A DNA stretch of 19,648 nt. Source: CAYSHJ01 sp964589725 (GTDB lineage: Bacteria > Planctomycetota > Planctomycetia > Planctomycetales > Planctomycetaceae). The number at the start of each line of letters is the position of its first letter. The stretch's first letter is position 1. Both the position numbers and the translations under genes were made by a program. The notes beneath the pieces were generated by a model. The model did not search any database, was not told where the DNA came from, and worked only from the letters and a program-made list of their open reading frames with translations. Below, piece after piece: positions 14,373-19,648 of this stretch. The DNA lies in NCBI GenBank assembly GCA_964589725.1, contig CAZPUJ010000707.1:1-19648 (forward strand). Reading direction: 5' to 3'.

Positions 14373-15805
14373 TGACCATATCAAATTGCCAATTGCGAAT
14401 TGCCAATTGCAGATTGAAGTTCATGAAACGCAGTTCCCAATTTGCAATTCGCATTTTTCAATTGGCAATTCTGTTGGGCATCGTCATTTCCACAAACCGT
14501 GCCGTCTTCGCCCAGGATGTTGTGCCCGGCTGGCACACGAACCTCGATGACGCCTGCCGAGCGGCTGAAGCGAATGGCAAGCCGCTGTTCATCGTGTTCC
14601 GCTGCGTGCGTTGACCGGAGTGCTGGCTGTGGGATGGGCAGGTTGCTCAGGAAGATCCCGAACTCCGCCAGGCTCGCGAGAACTTTGTTTGTGCTCGCGT
14701 GACCTCGCTCAACCGCGTGGATATTGTGCGCTTCGAGTTCGACTTCGACACGACTTGGTGCGCGTTCTTCACCGACTCGAAGAAGCGCATCTACAGCCGT
14801 TACGGCGGCCGGGACGAGCACGAACCTGAATCCCGCATGAGCAAGGCGTCGCTGTTACAAACAATGCGCGAGGTGCTGGACGCTCATCGAACAGCGGCCG
14901 CTCTAACGAATCGCGGCGTGCCCGGGGCGTCAGCGTCCGGGTTTGATCCCAACACGCAGAAGCCGAAGGTTAACGCCCTCGGCTCGCCGAACGTTGTCGG
15001 ATCGCTGTTTCATCCCGAACCGAAATCCTCGGCCATGCCGTACGATCTGCCGCTGATGCGGAAGAATCATCAAGGCTGCGTGCATTGTCACCAGCTCAAG
15101 GAATACAGCCTGCTGCAGGCGTATTACGACGGCCGCTTCCGCCGCGAGTTGCTGTTTCAGTTTCCGTATCCCGAAGCGCTCGGCATTGAGATTGATCGCC
15201 AACATGGCCATCGCGCATCCGCTGTGCGTAGCGATTCCGCCGCGAAAACCGCTGGTCTGCAAGCCGGCGACGTGATCATCCAAGCTGGTGATGTCCCTAT
15301 TCGATCGGAACTTGATCTGCGGTGGGCCTTGCACCGCGTCCCGTTGGACGCGATGACGCTCAAACTCCTTGTCGGGCCGATTGCCAAGTCGGCCGAGCCG
15401 CAACCAATCCCGAGGGAACTCATACTGCCGACGAACTGGCGGCAAAGCGAAATCAGTTGGCGAAAGTCGATGCGTAGCGTCCCGGTCGACTGGGGCTTCC
15501 GCGCGGCGGAGATGTCGAAGTCGGAACGCCGCGACGCAAAGCGGCCGGCGTCGGGGCTGGCCATTCACGTCTTCTCGGTCAAACCGCGGGGCTTCGCGGC
15601 CGCGCTCGGTCTCCAAAAAGGGGACGTGATCATCGCGGCTGTTGGGAACACGCGCGAACGCACGCTAGCTCAACTTCGCTCCGATCTCCTCCGCCGCTTT
15701 GATCCGGGCGACGAACTTCATCTCACGGTCAAACGAGACGATCAGACCATCGAGTTGATCGGTCGTTTCCCCGATTGGTTCACGGATGAAACATCGGTTC
15801 CGTGA
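14372..15805 (+). CDS. Putative selenoprotein: exported thioredoxin-like protein with CxxCH motif and two PDZ-like domains (in-frame TGA = Sec81)
   Basis: Read through one TGA (14612-14614), this frame encodes 477 residues. An N-terminal export signal (about 18-47, FAIRIFQLAILLGIVISTNRA then FAQ) leads into a thioredoxin-like segment: GWHTNLDDACRAAEANGKPLF-IVFRCVR-Sec-PECW. Cys78-x2-Sec81-x2-Cys84 is a redox motif with selenocysteine at the first position of a UxxC pair. The fold continues after the TGA: ARENFVCARVTSLN, FDTTWCAFFTDSKKRIYSRYGG. Then come CVHCH (236-240, a c-type haem or redox motif) and two PDZ-like domains (about 270-335, LGIEID...AGLQAGDVIIQAGD; about 393-465, GLAIHVFS...LGLQKGDVIIAAVG). 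ATG 14372-14374 has GGAGG six nt upstream and shares its A with the MMPL stop. An ATG at 14423 is the alternative and gives a more normal signal peptide. A hairpin fitting a bacterial SECIS follows the TGA. The alternative reading is a nonsense-mutated pseudogene, but the intact downstream frame argues against it. Confidence 0.82.
14384..14471. repeat. AT-rich repeat element in the 5' end of the selenoprotein gene
   Basis: AATTGCCAATTGC occurs twice in tandem (14384-14396 and 14398-14410), and the same motif returns in inverted orientation at about 14438-14471 (CAATTTGCAATTCG ... CAATTGGCAATTC). The stretch is clearly more AT-rich than its surroundings. It contributes codons for the N-terminal residues before and within the signal sequence (peptides such as NCQLRIANCRL and QFAIRIFQLAI). 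This resembles a dispersed planctomycete repeat that has landed at the gene start. Confidence 0.7.
14612..14667 (+). promoter_or_regulatory. UGA selenocysteine codon with putative bacterial SECIS hairpin
   Basis: UGA is at 14612-14614. Downstream, CGGAGU (14616-14621) pairs perfectly with ACUCCG (14662-14667), GGGAU (14631-14635) with AUCCC (14655-14659), and GGGC (14636-14639) with GCUC (14645-14648, one G-U pair). This leaves the apical loop AGGUU (14640-14644). A 6-nt bulge lies on the 3' side between the two upper stems. Bacterial SECIS elements lie inside the coding region just after the UGA, with a small G-containing apical loop (GGU in the E. coli fdhF element) recognised by SelB; here the gap from UGA to the loop is 25 nt, within the range known for bacteria. 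I folded this by hand, with no energy calculation. Confidence 0.7.
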
Positions 15806-16020
15806 ACGTCGCCAACACGATCCGCAATGCCGACCCAGCCGATGATCGTCCGCTGAGGCAGAACACGTTGAGATTGCCCGGAGTGTGGCATCTTGGCTGA
15901 GTTTTCTGATTTTAACGGTGATACCTAAAGTACCGAATTGAATCATTTTGCAGCAGGTAACGGTCGATCTATCCGCGTGCCATCCTCGATTCGAAGCCAC
16001 ATCGCGAAAAGGGATATCCC
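15806..16020. other. Intergenic region before the polysaccharide export gene
   Basis: This 215-bp gap is more AT-rich in its centre (15900-15955). It should contain the end of the MMPL-selenoprotein transcript and the promoter of the export gene. I see no convincing terminator hairpin with a T-tract and no good -35/-10 pair. Confidence 0.4.
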
Positions 16021-17235
16021 ATGGCAATTCCGTTTAGACTGACTCTCTGCCTATCTGTGCTAGCTGTCGCGGGCTGCTGGACGCCACTTCATTCTCCTGG
16101 TATCTGTGCTAGCGCGCTCCCCGATGACTTCCGCGTCCCCGAAAAGGCGTTAAGCGTTGATCTCAACTACGCCACGCTGACCATGAAGATCCCGGACGAG
16201 TACGTCTTGGGGCGCGACGACGTGATCAGGGTTGAGATCTTCGAGTTGGTCCCCGGAATCCGGCAGCTTCTCCCTCCCAATCTGCCCGATCGGCAGGGTC
16301 GTGGCCCCCTGTCCTACTCGGTCGACGTTCGTGTCGCACATAAGGGCGACGTCATGTTACCTCTTGCCGGTTCGGTTGAAGTGGGCGGCATGACCCTGGA
16401 ACAGGCGCGGCAACAGATCACAAGTGCATATGCGAAGGGCTTTATAGACGATCCCCGCGTTGCGGTTTCTCTCGTCGAAAGGAGCACGGTCAGAGTGCTG
16501 GTCTTGGGCGAGGTCGCCCATCCGAACGTGTACGAGTTGCCCAAATACGACAATGACATTGCACACGCGATCACCAGAGCTGGTGGGCTGACTGTGGATG
16601 CCGGCAAGGAAATCCAGGTTCATCGACGAGTTACTAACGATTCTGGTCAATCTCCGGATGAAACGAATCGTTTGCCGCCGTTCGCTAACCCGAGTATTCC
16701 ACAAAGCGTCTCTGAACCGCAAACTTTACGGATTCCGCGGCGTACGAATTCGCCCCTCATGCTGAGCCCTGAGCAGGTAACTCTCAACACCGGGGATGTC
16801 GTCGTCGTTCCAAGGCGAATCGACGAACTGTTTTTCGTCGTCGGGAAGCTCAGTGAAAACAATCAAGTCCGGTTTTCACTAGGCCGAGAGACCCGCGACA
16901 TGGGGAATGGATACCTGCTTCCACGCGATCGCGACATCGACGTGGTAACGGCAGTGGCAATGGCAGGCTACATCGATCCTATCGACTCTCCCGACACAGT
17001 GACTGTGCATCGTACAATGCTGACCGGCGACCCCGTATTGATCCACGTCGACCTGATCGCGGCGCGGTATGACCGTAACGAGAACATCATGGTCGAGCCG
17101 GGGGACATCATCTACGTGAATCCGGACGCAGCGTGGTGGTTCCGTCGAACTTTGGACCGCGTTCTGCCTGAGTTGATCACGATCCCGTATGAGTTCACGA
17201 TGCGCGGGATATTCAATCAGAAACAGGGACGTTAG
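16021..17235 (+). CDS. Polysaccharide biosynthesis/export lipoprotein (Wza-like, Poly_export + SLBB)
   Basis: This 404-residue protein has a signal sequence ending in the lipobox LAVAGC (Cys19), so it is an outer-membrane lipoprotein. The Poly_export domain spans about residues 60-155: YVLGRDDVIRVEIFEL, VAHKGDVMLPLAGSVEVGGMTLEQARQQI, and FIDDPRVAVSLVE. A first SLBB domain follows (VRVLVLGEVAHPNVYELP ... AITRAGGLTVDAGKEIQVHR, about 157-202). After a variable linker comes a second SLBB-like unit (FFVVGKLSENNQVRF ... AVAMAGYIDPIDSPDTVTVHR) and the closing VEPGDIIYVNPDAAWWFRR. Such proteins form the outer-membrane channel for capsule or exopolysaccharide export. AGGG lies 7 nt upstream of ATG 16021-16023. 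The C-terminal region (about 380-404) could form the barrel-helix seen in Wza, but this is uncertain. It is convergent with a Wzy/ligase-type gene, 39 bp apart, consistent with one polysaccharide locus. Confidence 0.88.
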   Translation: MAIPFRLTLCLSVLAVAGCWTPLHSPGICASALPDDFRVPEKALSVDLNYATLTMKIPDEYVLGRDDVIRVEIFELVPGIRQLLPPNLPDRQGRGPLSYSVDVRVAHKGDVMLPLAGSVEVGGMTLEQARQQITSAYAKGFIDDPRVAVSLVERSTVRVLVLGEVAHPNVYELPKYDNDIAHAITRAGGLTVDAGKEIQVHRRVTNDSGQSPDETNRLPPFANPSIPQSVSEPQTLRIPRRTNSPLMLSPEQVTLNTGDVVVVPRRIDELFFVVGKLSENNQVRFSLGRETRDMGNGYLLPRDRDIDVVTAVAMAGYIDPIDSPDTVTVHRTMLTGDPVLIHVDLIAARYDRNENIMVEPGDIIYVNPDAAWWFRRTLDRVLPELITIPYEFTMRGIFNQKQGR

Positions 17236-17274
17236 CGACTCATCGGCCGGTTTCTTCCCGTCCTGCGCGTGTGC

Positions 17275-18792
17275 CTAAAAGGCGGGCTTCAAGCGTTCGG
17301 GGAGTGCATCGCTTCCTTGATCGCCATGCAACACGATCTGGCTGGCGGCGTCGGCGAGCGCGACGAGTAGCCAGAAATAACGAATGTATGAAAGGTGAAG
17401 AAACAGTCCGTTGGTTAGATAGAGGATGACGGCCAATAGTATACCAGTTACGAGATGCGCGCCGCGATTATCGTTTCCGCCCAGTGCCTGCTTTCGCGCA
17501 ACGAGAAGCCCACGTGTGACGACAAAAAACAACGCTGTCAACACCAACAACCCGAAAAGACCATTCTCGGCAGCGATGTCTAGGGGGAGGGAATGCGCCT
17601 GCCGCCCGTCGCCGAGAGGCCTCAAACTGACGATCTGCCCGTAGTCTTGAACGTATTTCCCAAACATGCCTGGACCAACTCCGACGAGCGGATGGTCCCG
17701 AAAGATCAACAGGGCGGCTCCCATTTCCGTCAGTCGGCCACGAACCGCGCCGTCCGTTTGACCGAGCCCGGAGTCGTCTTGGGTCATTGCCTCGCCGACC
17801 GTTGCTATGGACGCCAAGCGCGTCAAGTAGTGAGGCAATAGCAACAGCATACCGAGGGTGGCGGCAAAGATAAGCTTCATCTGGCTGCGATCGATTAATC
17901 TCAGAAAAGCAGCCACACCGACGGCCAGTACACAGCCAATTGCGGCACCTCGGGACAACGCCAGCATAGCGCCGAGCAGCGCGAACACGGTCGCCACGCG
18001 AGCGATGATGCGCAGACGCCGTGAAGGCTCAGACGCTGCGAGCGAAAGGCCGATGGGAACCAACACCAGCATAAACTGGGCGTAGCGATTCTGCTCGCCG
18101 ATGGTCCCGGTTGCGCGCCGCGTTTGGATCGCGGCTTCCTCCACCGTTGCGTCTGGTCCGATTTCGGTATTCGCTTGTGCTAAACCGCCTAAGTTTGAAT
18201 CGTGCAGGCCGCCAAAGCGCTGCAGCAAAGGCGCTCCGCCCATCAGCACTCCACACATAGTAAGTACCCAGAAGCTGGCTCGAAGCATGCGCTGCGTTCG
18301 GATCAGGTTCGTCACGAGAAAATACAGCACGGCGCCTTCGAGCACGAACGAAACGAATTGCGCAAATGCGGTCGCCGGTTCTATGGCCGTCAACGCGCCG
18401 ATCAACTGCACCACGAGAAAACAAAGTACGTATGGCAGCACCGGGTACAAAAGAATCCGTTCCTGTCGAATCCACAGGTGATGCAACAGCGGCCAGCCGA
18501 GCATCGCCAGAACGGCCGGAGCCAGTATGCGAGGTGCGCCGTGAAACTGCACCGCCACGACTGGAAGGTTGCTGTAAACCATGCCGATGACGAAAAGCGT
18601 GGTCACATCCGGCCAACGCAGGAACGCGATGCCGCCGAGCAGCACCAAGAGGGCCACGACGACCAGGGGAATCGCGTGGAAAAACGTCACTCCCCCGATC
18701 GCGACCAAGGCCGCGATCACCACCGGGGTCATCCAGTGTTCGACGGCTGTCGGAGCATTTACCAACACCTGCGATGGCTCTGAATCGTTCAC
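17275..18792 (-). CDS. O-antigen ligase / polymerase family membrane protein (Wzy_C)
   Basis: This 505-residue polytopic membrane protein starts with GTG at 18790-18792, which overlaps the stop of the upstream glycosyltransferase as GTGA. Hydrophobic segments begin at WMTPVVIAALVAIGGVTFFHA (about 20-40) and continue throughout, with LFVIGMVYSNLPVVAVQFHG near 65-85. The Wzy_C region contains LALSRGAAIGCVLAVGVAAF and the extracytoplasmic loop HPLVGVGPGMFGKYVQDYG followed by HSLPLDIAAENGLFGLLVL, features of O-antigen ligases and polymerases that join lipid-linked glycans in the periplasm. Whether it acts as polymerase or ligase cannot be decided from sequence. The frame extends upstream to 19059, but that part overlaps the glycosyltransferase gene and has non-membrane, low-quality sequence, so I start at 18792. 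Translational coupling to the upstream gene is likely. Confidence 0.85.
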   Translation of the reverse strand: MNDSEPSQVLVNAPTAVEHWMTPVVIAALVAIGGVTFFHAIPLVVVALLVLLGGIAFLRWPDVTTLFVIGMVYSNLPVVAVQFHGAPRILAPAVLAMLGWPLLHHLWIRQERILLYPVLPYVLCFLVVQLIGALTAIEPATAFAQFVSFVLEGAVLYFLVTNLIRTQRMLRASFWVLTMCGVLMGGAPLLQRFGGLHDSNLGGLAQANTEIGPDATVEEAAIQTRRATGTIGEQNRYAQFMLVLVPIGLSLAASEPSRRLRIIARVATVFALLGAMLALSRGAAIGCVLAVGVAAFLRLIDRSQMKLIFAATLGMLLLLPHYLTRLASIATVGEAMTQDDSGLGQTDGAVRGRLTEMGAALLIFRDHPLVGVGPGMFGKYVQDYGQIVSLRPLGDGRQAHSLPLDIAAENGLFGLLVLTALFFVVTRGLLVARKQALGGNDNRGAHLVTGILLAVILYLTNGLFLHLSYIRYFWLLVALADAASQIVLHGDQGSDALPERLKPAF

Positions 18793-19648
18793 GACGATCG
18801 GTTCCCAACGAGAATGGGTTGAATTTGGTCCGAACTCGATTCGGGGCGTTGCGAATCCCAACGCTCGATCTTGTGTCCGCATAGGACGTTGAGCACGGCC
18901 ACCAGTGCCGCGACGTTCACGAGGCAGAAGTAATAGGGCACAGACAGAGGGCGGGAGCATCCCAGTCTGGTGCGGGCCAACGCGCATCCCGCAAGCGCCG
19001 GTAGGTAAACCGCCATTTGCGTGATCACCAGCGCCCGAAAAAACCACCCGGCGTTCCACAGCCAGGGGCTTAAACTCAGGAGCAAGAGCAATGGAAAGAC
19101 GACGAGGCGGCGCAAGACCTTATGTGAGAATAGCTGAACCGAGTAGAAACCATAGCGGAACGGATTGAGCAGGTCAGGAACCGTGAGAACTGCCCTCAGT
19201 CCGCGCGTCATCACACGCACTTTTCGGAGAAATTCCGCACGTGGTTTGCCGGCGACTGGCTCACTGGCAATCGCGTCTGGATCGAATACGATGCGATATC
19301 CCTGACGGATTACTCGCGTCGAAATCGTGAAATCGTCCGTCACGCCCGAAGGAACCTCCTGAAAAAGTGCGCTCCGAATGGCGTAGATGGCTCCCGTGGC
19401 GCTGATCGTGTTTCCAGCGGAACTTTCCGCGAACTTGAGACTTCGGTCGAAACTCCAATAGGACCGTTCGCCAGACGCCGCCGCTCCGGCAACTGGATCG
19501 TCAGAGTACACCTGATTACCAGCCACGCAGCCAATCGAGGGATCAGCGAAATGCCTTGTGAGCTTTCGAAGTGCGTCGGAAGCGAATTGGCTGTTGGCGT
19601 CCGAAAAGACCAGAATCTCACCACTCGCCGTGGGGACCGCATCATTCA
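18789..19648 (-). CDS. Glycosyltransferase family 2, membrane-associated (5' end beyond window)
   Basis: The frame is open to the right edge; 285 codons plus stop are present and the N-terminus is missing. The visible part begins inside the GT-A catalytic domain: ASGEILVFSDANSQFASDAL (the DAN is the DxD-type metal-binding motif, near 19593-19601) and HFADPSIGCVAGNQVY. It continues with GNTISATGAIYAIRSALF, then GVTDDFTISTRVIRQGYRIVFDPDA, which holds the acidic acceptor-side motif (DDF), and a QxxRW-like position at RKVRVMTRGL. Hydrophobic helices follow (VFPLLLLLSLSPWLW, ITQMAVYLPALAGCALA, FCLVNVAALVAVLNVL). This layout matches processive or membrane-anchored GT2 enzymes that make extracellular polysaccharides. 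It overlaps the O-antigen ligase gene by 4 bp and is probably in one operon with it. The internal GTG at 19526 is not the true start, because the domain continues upstream of it. Confidence 0.88.
   Translation of the reverse strand, partial: NDAVPTASGEILVFSDANSQFASDALRKLTRHFADPSIGCVAGNQVYSDDPVAGAAASGERSYWSFDRSLKFAESSAGNTISATGAIYAIRSALFQEVPSGVTDDFTISTRVIRQGYRIVFDPDAIASEPVAGKPRAEFLRKVRVMTRGLRAVLTVPDLLNPFRYGFYSVQLFSHKVLRRLVVFPLLLLLSLSPWLWNAGWFFRALVITQMAVYLPALAGCALARTRLGCSRPLSVPYYFCLVNVAALVAVLNVLCGHKIERWDSQRPESSSDQIQPILVGNRSS

Noticed and set aside
14282..14614. Separate short ORF ending at the TGA
   Set aside because: Its first part overlaps the end of the MMPL gene in another frame, and its end stops in the middle of a thioredoxin-like motif that continues in the same frame after the TGA.
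14699..15805. Independent gene starting with GTG at 14699
   Set aside because: This start would remove the signal peptide and the redox motif. There is no good ribosome binding site, and the frame is continuous with the upstream part through the TGA.
17236..17274. Terminator between the two convergent polysaccharide genes
   Set aside because: Only very short stems can be drawn and there is no T-tract on either strand.
18793..19059. N-terminal extension of the O-antigen ligase frame
   Set aside because: It overlaps the glycosyltransferase reading frame for 267 bp and adds no membrane or domain sequence. The GTG overlapping the upstream stop is a better start.

Overview
This window most likely comes from a member of the Planctomycetota. 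That reading rests on the combination of gene types (a lipoprotein-anchored DUF1080/3-keto-disaccharide hydrolase, a thioredoxin-like/PDZ hybrid, a very large protein I cannot place) and on several palindromic repeat families, sitting between and inside genes, of kinds I associate with planctomycete genomes. No rRNA, tRNA, CRISPR array or transposase gene is visible. Genes are densely packed, and starts include GTG as well as ATG.

Left region (1-3786, all minus strand): a Cu(I) P-type ATPase (copA-like) is followed 19 bp later by a RelE/ParE-type toxin, which overlaps a Phd/YefM-type antitoxin by 4 bp. A DUF1080 lipoprotein with a strong ribosome binding site starts 20 bp further on and runs off the left edge. 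The ATPase carries a palindromic repeat inserted in frame in its actuator domain. A block of palindromes (about 3618-3784) separates it from the next gene.

Middle (3783-11264): a minus-strand gene for an unrecognised 1391-residue protein is divergent from larB (nickel-pincer cofactor synthesis). An ADP-dependent NAD(P)HX dehydratase gene follows larB. The dehydratase's last codons and stop lie in two tandem palindromes, against a convergent gene for a secreted C45-family (Ntn-hydrolase) protein.

Right-middle (11265-15805, plus strand): a sigma70-like promoter precedes an MMPL/RND transporter gene. Its stop codon overlaps the start of the most interesting gene of the window: an exported thioredoxin-like protein whose reading frame is interrupted by a single in-frame TGA at 14612-14614. 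The sequence reads on in the same frame for nearly 400 codons with clear domains (a CVHCH motif and two PDZ-like domains). The TGA lies in a C-x2-TGA-x2-C redox motif and is followed by a foldable hairpin with an AGGUU apical loop, about 25 nt downstream. I read it as a selenocysteine codon with a bacterial SECIS element, and the gene as one 477-residue selenoprotein.

Right end (16021-19648): a polysaccharide export lipoprotein (Wza-like) on the plus strand faces a minus-strand pair, an O-antigen ligase/polymerase and a family 2 glycosyltransferase (cut by the right edge) that overlap by 4 bp. This looks like part of an exopolysaccharide locus.
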